A stretch of DNA of 64,000 nucleotides from assembly GCF_004138335.1 (NCBI RefSeq), contig NZ_RYFW01000007.1:62001-126000 (forward strand), written 5' to 3'. The DNA is from Peristeroidobacter agariperforans (GTDB lineage Bacteria; Pseudomonadota; Gammaproteobacteria; Steroidobacterales; Steroidobacteraceae). The position numbers and the translations under genes are program-made. Positions within the stretch are counted from its first letter, which is position 1. Each line of letters starts with the position of its first letter. Shown here in pieces: positions 45,945-55,168 of the stretch. The notes below the pieces were generated by a model. The model saw only the letters and a program-made list of their open reading frames with translations, made no database searches and was not told where the DNA came from.

Positions 45945-47300
45945 ATGGCAACACTCGATCCAGTTACCACAGCGACGCAGCTGGCAACGGCGTACACGCA
46001 GCCGTTGCAGACCCAGCTGACGACGCAGACGCAGAACGCGCAGAAGCAGTCGACCGCGCTCAGCACGCTGCGGTCGGCGTTGAGTGCATTCGATAGCGCG
46101 CTATCGTCGCTCTCGTCGAGCAAGGGCCTGAAGCAGTTTGCCGCTTCGTTCAACACCTCGGGCATCGCCACCGCGACCACGACGTCGAAGGCGCAGGCCG
46201 GCAGCTATCAGTTCCACGTCGAGCAGCTCGCGACGGCGCACCAGGTCGTGTTCGAAGATCTGCCCGCCGTGCCTGTGGCGCTGGGCGGACCGATCACGGT
46301 GGAGCTGCAAGACGGCAGCTCGTTCAATGTGAACCTGGTGGCCGCGGACTCCGATTCCAACGGCACGATCTCGCAGGCTGAGATCGCACGCGCCATCAAT
46401 CAGGCCAACGACAACCAGGGCAAGGTGGTTGCGTCGGTCGTCACCAGCGGCGGTCAGACGCAGCTGCTGCTGAGCTCGAGCAAGACCGGCGAAGGCGGCG
46501 AAATCACCGTCGACGCCAGCGGCCTGCCAGTAGGCGCGCTGCAGGACGCGTTCAACAGTTCGCGTGAGCTCACAGCGGCGCAAGACGCAGTGGTGTGGCT
46601 CGGCGGTCAAGGCGGCGTCCGCATGCAGCAGGCGTCGAATACATTCACCAGCATCGAAGGCGTGAGCCTCACGTTCACACGCGCCATGACGGCGACCGAA
46701 GCGCCGCTGACCTTGACTGTCAGTGACGATATGGCCGGCACGGCAGGCAAGGTCGATGAGTTCGTCAAAGCGTACAACACGCTGCGCACCGCGCTCGATT
46801 CGCTCACCAAAGCCGGCGGCGAGAACGCGACCAAGGGTGTATTCGCCTCTGATGCGGGGATGCGCGCCCTGAGCAGCAAACTCAACACCCTGCTTCGCAA
46901 TGAATATGACGGCGTGAGCTTGGCGCAGTTGGGCGTGAAGGGCGATCGCAACGGCCAGTTGTCGCTGGACAAGTCGCGCCTGGAGAAAGCGCTGCTGACC
47001 GATCCGGCCGCGCTCGACAAAGTGTTCGGCAGCGCCAGCGTTTCGGCGCCGACCGGTTTGTTGGGCGGCATGAGCAAGTATCTGGATCAATGGCTCACCA
47101 GCGGCAGCGGCCAGATCGCCAGTCGCCAGAACAGCATTCAGATCCAGCAAAAGAATCTTTCGGTGCGTCAGACGCGCCTCGATGCCCAGTACGACAGCTA
47201 CTACCAGCGCTACCTGCAGCAGTTCACGCAACTGGCGACCTTGCAGGCGCAGATGGAGCAGACGTCGGGCCTGTTCGCGCAAGTGAGCATGGGCTCATAA
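45945..47300 (+). CDS. fliD: flagellar filament cap protein FliD
   Basis: A 451-residue hook-associated protein 2. N- and C-terminal coiled-coil D0 segments flank a beta-rich middle; the family stretch near residues 80-115 (QAGSYQFHVEQLATAHQV) and a Flagellin_IN-like segment are present. It caps the filament and folds incoming flagellin. GAGGAAG precedes the ATG. It heads fliD-S-T-K-L-A-motA-motB, the same order as lafB to lafU in lateral systems. Confidence 0.94.
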   Translation: MATLDPVTTATQLATAYTQPLQTQLTTQTQNAQKQSTALSTLRSALSAFDSALSSLSSSKGLKQFAASFNTSGIATATTTSKAQAGSYQFHVEQLATAHQVVFEDLPAVPVALGGPITVELQDGSSFNVNLVAADSDSNGTISQAEIARAINQANDNQGKVVASVVTSGGQTQLLLSSSKTGEGGEITVDASGLPVGALQDAFNSSRELTAAQDAVVWLGGQGGVRMQQASNTFTSIEGVSLTFTRAMTATEAPLTLTVSDDMAGTAGKVDEFVKAYNTLRTALDSLTKAGGENATKGVFASDAGMRALSSKLNTLLRNEYDGVSLAQLGVKGDRNGQLSLDKSRLEKALLTDPAALDKVFGSASVSAPTGLLGGMSKYLDQWLTSGSGQIASRQNSIQIQQKNLSVRQTRLDAQYDSYYQRYLQQFTQLATLQAQMEQTSGLFAQVSMGS

Positions 47301-47333
47301 CACCCGCGCGATCTCCCAGGAGCAAATCAGACC

Positions 47334-47720
47334 GTGAATCACGAAGCCTACCGCAGCTATCACAACGTCAACCTGGGTGCGCAAGTCGCGCACGCCTCGC
47401 CAGTGAAACTGGTGCTGCTGTTGACCGACGGCCTGCTCGAAGAGCTGGTCCGAGCCCGCGCGCACATCGAAGCGCGGCGTTACGAATTGAAGGCTCGCAG
47501 CCTCGATCGTTGCGTCGACATGTTGAACGGCCTGTCGAGCGCGCTGGACATCGAGAAGGGCGGTGAAGTGTCCGAGAACCTCAGCCGGCTCTATGACTAT
47601 TGCGCCGAACGCTTGTATCGCGCCGGCGTCAGTCTCGATCCGACCCTCATCGACGAAGTAACCGGCCTGCTGACGACTCTGCGTCGCGGCTGGCAGGGCA
47701 TGCAGCAGCGCCTGGGTTGA
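47334..47720 (+). CDS. fliS: flagellin export chaperone FliS
   Basis: A 128-residue helical chaperone that binds the flagellin C-terminus. The start AYRSYHNVNLGAQVAHASP and the SPVKLVLLLTDGLLE helix are typical. GTG start with CAGGAG about 11 nt upstream. It sits 33 bp after fliD. Confidence 0.93.
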   Translation: MNHEAYRSYHNVNLGAQVAHASPVKLVLLLTDGLLEELVRARAHIEARRYELKARSLDRCVDMLNGLSSALDIEKGGEVSENLSRLYDYCAERLYRAGVSLDPTLIDEVTGLLTTLRRGWQGMQQRLG

Positions 47721-47724
47721 CGCC

Positions 47725-48036
47725 ATGGATCGATACGCACAACTCATGAGCATTGCTCGCAACTTGCTGAGCGCTTCTCAGCGCGGCGACTGGACGCTGC
47801 TCGAGAGCGTCGATCGTCAGCTCGCCGAGCTGTTGACTCGCCGCACCGAATGGGGCCAGTGGTCGCAGCAGGAAATGATGGCGCTGGCCACGGTACAGCG
47901 GGCCCATGAGCAGGCACGCGAACGCTGCGTCTCCGAAACACAGGCCATGCACACGCGGCTCGGTCAGATGCGCGAGCACAAAGCGGGCTGGCTGGCTTAT
48001 GCGATGAACGGCGAAGTTGCCGAGGAACGGCCATGA
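47725..48036 (+). CDS. fliT: FliT-like flagellar chaperone
   Basis: A 103-residue all-helical protein in the fliT position, between fliS and fliK. FliT proteins bind FliD. Sequence conservation is low, so the call rests on length, helical pattern and place. Its stop overlaps the fliK start (ATGA). Confidence 0.7.
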   Translation: MDRYAQLMSIARNLLSASQRGDWTLLESVDRQLAELLTRRTEWGQWSQQEMMALATVQRAHEQARERCVSETQAMHTRLGQMREHKAGWLAYAMNGEVAEERP

Positions 48037-49142
48037 CCGCCATTGCCTTTGGCGCCGCATTGGTCAGCACTGATGCTCCGGCTACGGGCGCACAACCTGG
48101 GCTGCCGCTGTTGTCGGTCGGCCTGGCGCCTGGCGTGCCGAGGCCAGCAGTGCCTGTGACGCCGATACGTTTTGGCGAACAGCTGCGCCAGTCGTTGGCC
48201 GCCGATGCGCTTGCGCCGTTGAATCTCGCTCCGCGCGTGACCGAACAGCCGAAGTCCGATGAGGCGGTGGTCGAGCAATCGGACGAGGCAACGGAAGATG
48301 CGGCGACGATCGACACGCTTGTGACATTCCCGGGCCTGATCACTTTCACGCAGCCGGTGAGTGTGCCGCTCGAGTACGCGCAGCGTTCGACTAACTTTGC
48401 GCAGCAGCCGCAGGTGCAGAAGCAGCTGCCGGTCGCGCCGGTGTCGCAGCCGACTCAGTCGGCAGGCTCGCGCCAGCAAACATTGTTGAATGTCTTGGCC
48501 GCTGTTCCGGAAACATCGGCGCTGGGCGCGCTCACGATCAATACGCCGGCGTTCTCGCTTGCGACGAAAGGAGCGGCGCCTGCCGCGCTCACTGACAGTC
48601 AGTCCACGCTGACAGTAACGCAGCTCGCGTCGTTGACCAATGCCGGATTGGCACAGGCGCTGGTCGAAGGCTTCAATCAGCAGCCTGGCGTGTTGGCCCC
48701 CGTGTCAGCACAGCAGCCCGCACAGGCGCTGAGCACGCAACGATCGGCCTTGGAGGTCGCACTGGGCGACCGCTTGCAGCTGCAGATCACTCAGCGCAGC
48801 GAGCACGCCGTCATTCGTCTCGATCCGCCTTCGATGGGCACGATCGAAATTGTGATTCAGCGTGAAGGCGGCAACCTCCAGGTTCATTTGCGCGCCAGCA
48901 ACGCCGAAGTGGTCCGTCAGCTGCACGGCATCGGCGACTCGTTGCGACAGGATTTGATTCATCGTCAGAACGGCGATGTTTCCGTGCACGTCTCGGACAG
49001 CTCGCGCGAGCAACATGCCAGCCAGCAGGGGCAGCGCCAGTCTCAATCGCAGCGCGAAGCTCCGGGCCGCGCGCTGTCGGAACCGAATGAAGAGTCAGCC
49101 AAGACATTCACGCTCGCGGTGGATGAGGAGCGTGGCGCATGA
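48033..49142 (+). CDS. fliK: flagellar hook-length control protein FliK
   Basis: A 369-residue molecular ruler. The N-terminal two-thirds are low-complexity Ala/Pro/Gln/Thr-rich. The C-terminal domain (about 230-320) has the Flg_hook pattern AVIRLDPPSMGTIEIVIQREGGNLQVHLRASNAEV (read in parts), which meets FlhB to switch substrate. It overlaps fliT and fliL by 4 bp each. Confidence 0.92.
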   Translation: MTAIAFGAALVSTDAPATGAQPGLPLLSVGLAPGVPRPAVPVTPIRFGEQLRQSLAADALAPLNLAPRVTEQPKSDEAVVEQSDEATEDAATIDTLVTFPGLITFTQPVSVPLEYAQRSTNFAQQPQVQKQLPVAPVSQPTQSAGSRQQTLLNVLAAVPETSALGALTINTPAFSLATKGAAPAALTDSQSTLTVTQLASLTNAGLAQALVEGFNQQPGVLAPVSAQQPAQALSTQRSALEVALGDRLQLQITQRSEHAVIRLDPPSMGTIEIVIQREGGNLQVHLRASNAEVVRQLHGIGDSLRQDLIHRQNGDVSVHVSDSSREQHASQQGQRQSQSQREAPGRALSEPNEESAKTFTLAVDEERGA

Positions 49143-49615
49143 GTTTCGGAAAGATCGTAGCCGCGCTGCTCGGAGTGACGGTGCTTGCGCTCGGCCTCGG
49201 CGCCGGCGCGACCTGGTGGTTCGTGAAAGGCGGAGCTGCCATCTCGACGGCCGATGCTTCCGTGCCGAAAGAGGAAGAGCCCGAGATCGACGATCGCGTC
49301 TTCAAATATGTGAGTCTGGAGAAGGTGATCGTCATGTTGCGCGGTGTGGAAGGCGAGCCGGCGCCTCATTACCTCGCACTCGACCTCGTGTTCAAGACGC
49401 CCGAGGAAGAGGAAAAAATTGCGCGAGAACAGTTGCCGCTGCTGCGTAGTGTCGCCGTCAAAGAGCTGTCGACTCTGACCATGGATCGCGCCGGCAAGAT
49501 GACGGTGGAAGAGCTGACCGCGCAGATGACCAAGGCCTTCGCGGACCGATACGCGCAGGACCGCGCCGAGCGTCCGTTCGTCGATGTGATGATCGGCAAG
49601 CTCATTGTCGAATAG
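49139..49615 (+). CDS. fliL: flagellar basal body-associated protein FliL
   Basis: A 158-residue inner-membrane protein with one N-terminal helix (about 7-30) and a periplasmic stomatin-like domain (YVSLEKVIVMLRG, YLALDLVFKTPEE). FliL rings the stator units and supports torque. In this locus it sits in the fliD-to-motB operon rather than next to fliM, as in lateral flagellar systems. Confidence 0.92.
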   Translation: MSFGKIVAALLGVTVLALGLGAGATWWFVKGGAAISTADASVPKEEEPEIDDRVFKYVSLEKVIVMLRGVEGEPAPHYLALDLVFKTPEEEEKIAREQLPLLRSVAVKELSTLTMDRAGKMTVEELTAQMTKAFADRYAQDRAERPFVDVMIGKLIVE

Positions 49616-49630
49616 TTGTTGAAGTCTACG

Positions 49631-50341
49631 ATGCAAGCTGGATACGCCATAGCAGATGAGTTCGTCGCGGCGCCACTGAGCCCGGCCGACGAGCAGCGTT
49701 TGCTCGTGAGCTTCGCGCCGCTCGTGAAGCGAGTGGTCAAGCAGCTTGAATTGCAGACCGGCGGCGGCATCGATCGCGAGGACTTGCAGCAGATCGGCTT
49801 GATGGGGCTGCTGGACGCGTTGCGTCGCTACGGCACGCCCGATGAAAAGTTCGCCGCTTACGCTTCGGTGCGTGTGCGGGGAGCGATTCTCGATGAGCTG
49901 CGTCGACAGGACTGGCGGCCGCGCACGGTGCGCCAGGAAACGCACAAGGTGCGCGACGGCGTCCGTGAGCTGGCGAGAAAGCTGGGGCGCGAGCCGACGG
50001 CTGCCGAAACGCAGCAGGCGCTGGGCCTCACCGTCGAGCAGTACCAGGACTATCAGCTGGCGCAGAGCGCCGAGCAGTTGGCGAATTTCGATGAGTTGTT
50101 ACAGCAGCTCACCGAGCAGTCGGGCGATCGTCGGCATTCGCCGGAGTCGCATCTGCTGCTCCAACGCAGCATCGAGCAGGCGCTGCGTCGTTTGAACGAT
50201 CGTGAGCAGCGCGTCGTGCAGCTGTACTACGAGTTCGATTTGAGCTTGAAAGAGATTGCCCGCGTGTTGGACCTGACCGAGGCGAGGGTGTGCCAGATCA
50301 ACAAGCTGGCGTTGAAGAAGTTACGGGAGCTGCTGCAGTAG
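49631..50341 (+). CDS. fliA: flagellar sigma factor FliA (sigma-28)
   Basis: A 236-residue sigma factor that transcribes late flagellar genes. Region 2 (DLQQIGLMGLLDALRRYG and FAAYASVRVRGAILDELRRQDW), region 3, and region 4 (LSLKEIARVLDLTEARVCQINKLAL) are all present. The ATG at 49631 is used; a TTG at 49616 would add five residues. The gene lies inside the flagellar operon just before motA, the lafS position. Its anti-sigma partner flgM is 2 kb downstream. Confidence 0.95.
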   Translation: MQAGYAIADEFVAAPLSPADEQRLLVSFAPLVKRVVKQLELQTGGGIDREDLQQIGLMGLLDALRRYGTPDEKFAAYASVRVRGAILDELRRQDWRPRTVRQETHKVRDGVRELARKLGREPTAAETQQALGLTVEQYQDYQLAQSAEQLANFDELLQQLTEQSGDRRHSPESHLLLQRSIEQALRRLNDREQRVVQLYYEFDLSLKEIARVLDLTEARVCQINKLALKKLRELLQ

Positions 50342-50357
50342 CAGCGAGGATAGATCG

Positions 50358-51284
50358 ATGCAGTCGCTAGTTGGTATTGCCACCATTCTGCTGTGTGTGT
50401 TCGGCGGCTTCATGCTGCACGGTGGCGACCTGGGCGTCATCTGGCAGCCGGTGGAGCTGGTCATCATCATCGGCGCCGGCGCAGGCACGATCATCCTCGG
50501 CAATCCGCGTCACGTGTTGAGCGAGATGTGGCTGCAAGTGAAAGAAGTGCTGGGTCGTCGCAAAGACGGTCAGGAATTCCAGCGTCAGTTGCTGCTGCTC
50601 ATGTATGAACTGCTGCAGACGGCCGCGGGCGGTTTGAAGGCGCTCGATGCGCACGTCGAAGCGCCGCACGAGAGCGAGCTGTTCAAGCGTTATCCGATGA
50701 TCCTGCACGAGCCGAAGCTGTTGCACTTCATCGTCGACAACTTCCGCTTGATGGCCATGGGCAAGATCAGCGCGCATGAGCTCGAAGGCGTGCTCGAGCA
50801 GGAAATAGAAGCGATTCACGAAGAAATGGCGCAGCCGGCAAAGTCGCTGAGCAAGGTCGGCGACGCCATGCCCGGCTTCGGCATCCTGGCCGCGGTGCTG
50901 GGCATCGTGATGGCGATGAACTCGGTGGCGGCGGGCGCGGATACCGGCGAAGTCGCGATGGCGGTCGCGGCCGCGATGGTCGGCACCTTCATCGGCATCT
51001 TCATGTGCTACGGCGTGCTCGACCCGATTTCCAATCGCATGCGTCAGCTGGTCGACGACGAGCGCATGGCGCTCGACTCGGTGAAGGTCGTGCTCGTGAC
51101 TCACGTGGCTGGCAAGCCGCCGCTGCTCGCGATCGACGCGGGCCGTCGCCTGGTGCAGCTGAATACCAAGCCGAGCTTCGCGCGCCTGGAAAGCTGGATC
51201 GACAAGCTGAACAATTCGGAAGACGAGGAAGAGCCGGCCACGCCGCGTCGTCGTAAGGGAGACTTACGTGCTCAACAAGCTTGA
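50358..51284 (+). CDS. motA: flagellar stator protein MotA
   Basis: A 308-residue stator subunit with four transmembrane helices. The opening GIATILLCVFGGFMLHGG and the GDAMPGFGILAAVLGIVMAM stretch around the third helix are typical of the proton-type MotA/LafT group. The conserved cytoplasmic loop contains Arg and Glu residues that meet FliG. The tail is Arg/Glu-rich. Its 3' end overlaps motB by 17 bp. Proton rather than sodium use is inference. Confidence 0.95.
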   Translation: MQSLVGIATILLCVFGGFMLHGGDLGVIWQPVELVIIIGAGAGTIILGNPRHVLSEMWLQVKEVLGRRKDGQEFQRQLLLLMYELLQTAAGGLKALDAHVEAPHESELFKRYPMILHEPKLLHFIVDNFRLMAMGKISAHELEGVLEQEIEAIHEEMAQPAKSLSKVGDAMPGFGILAAVLGIVMAMNSVAAGADTGEVAMAVAAAMVGTFIGIFMCYGVLDPISNRMRQLVDDERMALDSVKVVLVTHVAGKPPLLAIDAGRRLVQLNTKPSFARLESWIDKLNNSEDEEEPATPRRRKGDLRAQQA

Positions 51285-52257
51285 TAAAGGGCAGCAGGCC
51301 ATCGTCAAGCGCGTCTCGCGCCGTCATAGCGAGGAGGGGCACGGTGGCGCGGCGTGGAAAGTCGCGTTTGCGGATTTCTGTCTCGCGCTGCTGGCGCTGT
51401 TCCTGGTGATGTGGCTGATGGCCTCGCGCCAGGCCGAACACATGGAAGATCTGATGAAGGCAGCCGGCGGCACGCTGGTCGACGAAGGGCGTGGCCGCAT
51501 GTCCATGTCGATGGGCGGACCGCGCGGCAGTTTGATCGATCGCAACCCGCTGCCGAGCGATGGCGATACGCTGTCGAAGCGCGCCGCCAACACCGGCGAG
51601 AGCGAGCCGGCCGGCCCGGGCGAGGGCCTGCGCTTGTCGAAGGCGCACTATGAGTCGCACGCCGACATGCTCGAGCTGTCCGAGGTGCTCAAGGCGCTCG
51701 GTGCGGAAGTCGGTCTGTCGAGCAACATTCGCACGATCATCACTCCGTATGGCCTGCGAGTGCTGATGCACGACACCGACAAGCAGGGCATGTTCCAGCT
51801 CGGCAGCTCGTCGCCGAACGAGCGCTTCCGCCGCTTGTTGAAGAAGCTCGGCCCGGTGTTCAAGCTGATCGACAATCAGCTGCTGATCGTCGGCCACACC
51901 GATTCATTGCAGTACGCCGACAAGAGCTACACCGCGTTCTCGAACTGGACGCTGTCGAGCGAGCGCGCGATGGCTGCGCGCAGTTATCTGCTCGCGGGTG
52001 GCATGCCGACGAAGAGCGTGCTGCAGGTGGTCGGCCAGGCCGACACCGCACCGATCAATCCCGACGACACGGCGGCATCGGAAAACCGCCGTATCGAATT
52101 GCTCATTCTCACTCGCGGCCAGGCGCACAGCATCGCGCAGATGTTCGGTGCACCGACGGACACCATGCCGCTGCTGGGTGATGACGTGAGCACCAGCCTG
52201 CCCGATAGCGCTGCTCTGGAAGAGCTGCGCGGCCAGCTGCACAACAGGGACCTGTAG
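51268..52257 (+). CDS. motB: flagellar stator protein MotB
   Basis: A 329-residue stator subunit. A single transmembrane helix contains the ion-carrying Asp36 (WKVAFADFCLALLALFLVMW, with D at 36), followed by a plug/linker and an OmpA-like peptidoglycan-binding domain (LLIVGHTDS, NWTLSSERAMAARSYLL). GTG start with GGGAG upstream. Last gene of the fliD-to-motB block. Confidence 0.95.
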   Translation: MLNKLDKGQQAIVKRVSRRHSEEGHGGAAWKVAFADFCLALLALFLVMWLMASRQAEHMEDLMKAAGGTLVDEGRGRMSMSMGGPRGSLIDRNPLPSDGDTLSKRAANTGESEPAGPGEGLRLSKAHYESHADMLELSEVLKALGAEVGLSSNIRTIITPYGLRVLMHDTDKQGMFQLGSSSPNERFRRLLKKLGPVFKLIDNQLLIVGHTDSLQYADKSYTAFSNWTLSSERAMAARSYLLAGGMPTKSVLQVVGQADTAPINPDDTAASENRRIELLILTRGQAHSIAQMFGAPTDTMPLLGDDVSTSLPDSAALEELRGQLHNRDL

Positions 52258-52286
52258 TCATGCGCACCAAGTCTCGAGGATCCAAT

Positions 52287-52556
52287 ATGAAGGTCGTTCC
52301 GGGCTCCGCCGCCACGCCGGTCGCGGGCATTGCCCCAGCCGCTGAAATCCGCACACCGGCGACGACTGCGCCAAGTGCGACATCGAAGTTGCAATCCAGC
52401 GTGTTGCAGCCGGCGCTGACTGCGATGAACGAGATGCCCGATATCGATCAGGAAAAGGTCACGGCGCTGAAGGCGGCCCTGGAGCGCGGTGAGCTGCCGT
52501 TCAATCTCGCCAAGCTCGCGGCCCTGATCGAGCGTTATCACCGGAGCGGCAGATGA
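52287..52556 (+). CDS. flgM: anti-sigma-28 factor FlgM
   Basis: An 89-residue inhibitor of FliA that is secreted when the hook is complete. The N-terminal half is disordered and Ala/Thr/Pro-rich; the C-terminal half has the FlgM helices (MPDIDQEKVTALKAALERGE, LPFNLAKLAALIERYH). The ATG at 52287 has GAGG 7 nt upstream; an in-frame ATG at 52260 lacks a ribosome-binding site. The stop overlaps flgN by 4 bp. Confidence 0.92.
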   Translation: MKVVPGSAATPVAGIAPAAEIRTPATTAPSATSKLQSSVLQPALTAMNEMPDIDQEKVTALKAALERGELPFNLAKLAALIERYHRSGR

Positions 52557-52981
52557 CAGCGCGCGAGGCGCTCGGCCGTCTGATCAAGGGCGTGCACGCC
52601 GATCTCGGCGATTACCGCACGCTGCGTGAGCTGCTGGATGCGCAGTTCGAAGCTGCGCTCAAGCATCGCTCGGCTGTGATCACCGACGTCGCTGATCGCA
52701 TCTCGGCACTGACGGCGCAGTTGGAAAAGCGTCGAATCGAGCGGGTTGCGCTCGCCAAGGTGCTCGCTGGCAAGCAGAACAGCGTGACGATTTCCGCGGT
52801 GTCCGCACGATTGCCGGCCACCGCGCGTCCGGCGTTCGACGAATGGTGGCACGCGCTCGAGCAGCTGGTGCAAGAGTGCAAGCGTTTGAATCAGCGCAAT
52901 TGCGATTTGCTGATGAATCAGCACGAGATCCTGCAGCGAGTGTTGCAGACGGACGCCGGTGGGACGTATGCACCGGCCTGA
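52553..52981 (+). CDS. flgN: FlgK/FlgL export chaperone FlgN
   Basis: A 142-residue helical protein in the classic flgM-flgN pair. It has the FlgN pattern of LRELLDAQFEAALKHRSAVI and a C-terminal NCDLLMNQHEILQRVLQ helix. It chaperones the hook-filament junction proteins FlgK and FlgL, both encoded downstream. It ends 3 bp from the convergent flgA stop. Confidence 0.9.
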   Translation: MTAREALGRLIKGVHADLGDYRTLRELLDAQFEAALKHRSAVITDVADRISALTAQLEKRRIERVALAKVLAGKQNSVTISAVSARLPATARPAFDEWWHALEQLVQECKRLNQRNCDLLMNQHEILQRVLQTDAGGTYAPA

Positions 52982-52984
52982 GCT

Positions 52985-53689
52985 TCATCGCGTCGTTCCC
53001 GAAGGAATCTCGAGCGGCTCGACCGCATCGGGCCCGATGACGCGCGCGCGAATGACGGCGCCGTTCGTCGAGTTCTTCACGGAAATGACTTCGCCGCGCT
53101 TGCCGGATTGCATGGCCTCCGCGGCTACGTGCACTTCGACGCCTGCGTTGCGCGCGACGATGGTGACTTTTGAGTTGCGCTTCACCAGCACGCTCTCGTT
53201 CAACCAGCGGCGATCGGCCAGTTGGCCGGCGCGCATGGCGCGTCGACTGGTTTTGCCGGCGACATCGTCGATGTTGGCGACCGCGCCAGGCGTGGCCGTC
53301 ACATCGCGACGCTCCAGTTTCAACGCCGCTGCATCGATGGGCACGCCCGCTCTCTGGTCGTGCGCGAAAACGACCACGTCAGCCGCAATGGTTGCTCGAA
53401 CGACGACTGTGCGCTTCTCTCCATTACACATGGCGGCGAAGCGCATGCGTGACGGTTGTCGGACGTCGATTGTTTCTATGTGCGCACCGTCCGGACACCC
53501 ACCGAGATTCCCTGTACTTAATTTGAGCTTAAGTTGTGGCTCGACCCAGCCGATGGATTCGGCGTATCGATTCAGGTGTTCTCGTGCGACGCGTTCGACT
53601 GCGCTTTCCACCGGGCTCGCCGACCACGCGCTGGATGCGAGCAGCGGCAACAGCAGTAACGAGTAACACGACGTTTCGAACGGTTTCAT
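52985..53689 (-). CDS. flgA: P-ring assembly chaperone FlgA
   Basis: A 234-residue periplasmic chaperone for FlgI. A Sec signal (MKPFETSCYSLLLLPLLA, cleavage near AWSA) is followed by the SAF domain (DVVVFAHDQRAGVPIDAAAL, LADRRWLNESVLVKRNSKV in parts). The start at 53689 gives a clean signal peptide; several in-frame ATGs upstream (53698, 53701, 53707) are possible but would overlap flgB. The start lies only 10 bp from the divergent flgB start, so each gene's promoter must lie inside the other. Confidence 0.88.
   Translation of the reverse strand: MKPFETSCYSLLLLPLLASSAWSASPVESAVERVAREHLNRYAESIGWVEPQLKLKLSTGNLGGCPDGAHIETIDVRQPSRMRFAAMCNGEKRTVVVRATIAADVVVFAHDQRAGVPIDAAALKLERRDVTATPGAVANIDDVAGKTSRRAMRAGQLADRRWLNESVLVKRNSKVTIVARNAGVEVHVAAEAMQSGKRGEVISVKNSTNGAVIRARVIGPDAVEPLEIPSGTTR
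53530..53556 (+). promoter_or_regulatory. candidate sigma-28 promoter of flgB inside flgA
   Basis: TAAGTTGT-N11-GCCGATGG on the plus strand within the flgA coding region, 140 bp before flgB. The -10 keeps six of eight consensus bases and the spacing is exact. Because flgA and flgB starts are 10 bp apart, an internal promoter is required somewhere here. Confidence 0.4.
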
Positions 53690-53699
53690 AGCAAACATC

Positions 53700-54065
53700 A
53701 TGGCCATCAACTTCGACAAAGCTCTGGGCATTCACGCCGACGCTCTGCGCCTGCGCGCCGAGCGCACTAAAGTCCTGGCGTCGAATCTCGCGAACGAGAG
53801 CACGCCCGGCTATCAGGCTCGCGACATCGACTTCGCTGCCAGCCTGGCTCGCGCTACGGCGGCGAGCGAAGAGGGCGGCCTCGTGCTCGATACCGGTGCG
53901 CCCGAGACGATGTATCGCGTGCCCAATCACCCCTCGGCCGACGGCAACACCGTCGAGCTGGGCGTGGAGCAGGCCGCATTCTCGCAGAATGCCTCCGACT
54001 TCCAAACCTCCCTGACCTTCATCGGCATGAAGCTGCGCGGTCTGGCCAAGGCCATCGAGGGATAA
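53700..54065 (+). CDS. flgB: flagellar proximal rod protein FlgB
   Basis: A 121-residue rod protein with the N-terminal rod signature (RTKVLASNLANESTPGYQARDIDF in parts) and a C-terminal helix. First gene of the flgB-to-flgJ rod-hook operon. Confidence 0.95.
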   Translation: MAINFDKALGIHADALRLRAERTKVLASNLANESTPGYQARDIDFAASLARATAASEEGGLVLDTGAPETMYRVPNHPSADGNTVELGVEQAAFSQNASDFQTSLTFIGMKLRGLAKAIEG

Positions 54066-54068
54066 AGC

Positions 54069-54491
54069 ATGTCATTCCGGGATATCGCCAACATCGCGGG
54101 CTCCGCGATGAATGCACAGAGTGTGCGTCTCAATACCGTCGCCAGCAATCTGGCAAATGCGGATACCGCGGCCAGCTCGGAGGCCGAAGCGTATCGCGCT
54201 CGCAAGCCGGTGTTCGCTGCCGTGTTCGAACGCAACGCCGGCGATGAAGCCCTGGCCGGTGCGAAAGTTCAGGTGCTCGATGTGGTTCAGAGCACCGAGC
54301 CGGTGCGCGAGTCGTACGAGCCGGACAATCCGCTCGCGAACGCCGAGGGCGTGGTGTTCTATCCCAATGTGAATTCCGTGGCCGAGATGACCGACATGAT
54401 GGCGGCCTCGCGCGCTTTCGAGACCAACGTCGAAGTGATGAGCCGGATCAAGTCCATGCAGACGGCGCTGTTGCGGCTGGGTGAGGAGTAA
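54069..54491 (+). CDS. flgC: flagellar proximal rod protein FlgC
   Basis: A 140-residue rod protein: ASNLANADTAASSEAEAYRARKPVF near the start (read in parts) and NVNSVAEMTDMMAASRAFETNVE at the end. It lies 3 bp after flgB and 2 bp before flgD. Confidence 0.95.
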   Translation: MSFRDIANIAGSAMNAQSVRLNTVASNLANADTAASSEAEAYRARKPVFAAVFERNAGDEALAGAKVQVLDVVQSTEPVRESYEPDNPLANAEGVVFYPNVNSVAEMTDMMAASRAFETNVEVMSRIKSMQTALLRLGEE

Positions 54492-54493
54492 TC

Positions 54494-55147
54494 ATGACCA
54501 TCGGCACCAACGGCGTCGATTCGAACGCGAACGCGACGGGCTCATCGAACTCGATCGCGGCCAATGGCGATATGACGCAGCTGTTCACCAGGCTGCTGAT
54601 TGCGCAGATCAAGAACCAGAACCCGCTCGAGCCCACCGATCCGAGCCAGTTCGTGAGCCAGCTGACGCAGCTGTCGCAAGTCGAGTCCATGCAGCAGATG
54701 GTCGCGCAGACCAATGCCAGCGCCTCGATGCTCCAGAGCATGCAGGTGATGGCGCTCGGCGCTCAGGTCGGCTCGAATGTGACCGCGGTGACTGATCGAG
54801 TCGTGCTCGGAGATACCGTAGTGCATGGCCGCTTCTCGCTCGAGTCCAGCAGCACGTCGGTGACCGTCGTGCTCGAAAATGCCGAAGGGCAGCAACACCG
54901 TATCCAGCTCGGCACGCACAAGCCGGGCGCAGTGGATTTCCAGATCGATCCAGAAGCGCTGGGTCTTGCGCCCGGTTCTTATTCCATCCGCGTGGAGACG
55001 CCGACCAAGGAAACGCCCGCCATCGAAGTGCAGGGCACCTTGCAGAGCGTGCGCATCTCCGCGACCGATGGCGCGGTGCTCCAGGTCAGCAACCTGGGCA
55101 GCATCGGCGCCAGCGCCATCACGGCCTTCAACGGCCGGCCCCAGTAA
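54494..55147 (+). CDS. flgD: hook scaffold protein FlgD
   Basis: A 217-residue hook-cap protein that guides FlgE assembly. N-terminal signature FTRLLIAQIKNQNPLEPTD then QLTQLSQVESMQQM, followed by the FlgD Ig-like/tudor region. It is thrown off when the hook is complete. Confidence 0.95.
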   Translation: MTIGTNGVDSNANATGSSNSIAANGDMTQLFTRLLIAQIKNQNPLEPTDPSQFVSQLTQLSQVESMQQMVAQTNASASMLQSMQVMALGAQVGSNVTAVTDRVVLGDTVVHGRFSLESSSTSVTVVLENAEGQQHRIQLGTHKPGAVDFQIDPEALGLAPGSYSIRVETPTKETPAIEVQGTLQSVRISATDGAVLQVSNLGSIGASAITAFNGRPQ

Positions 55148-55168
55148 GTTTTATTTTCAGGAGCGCCC

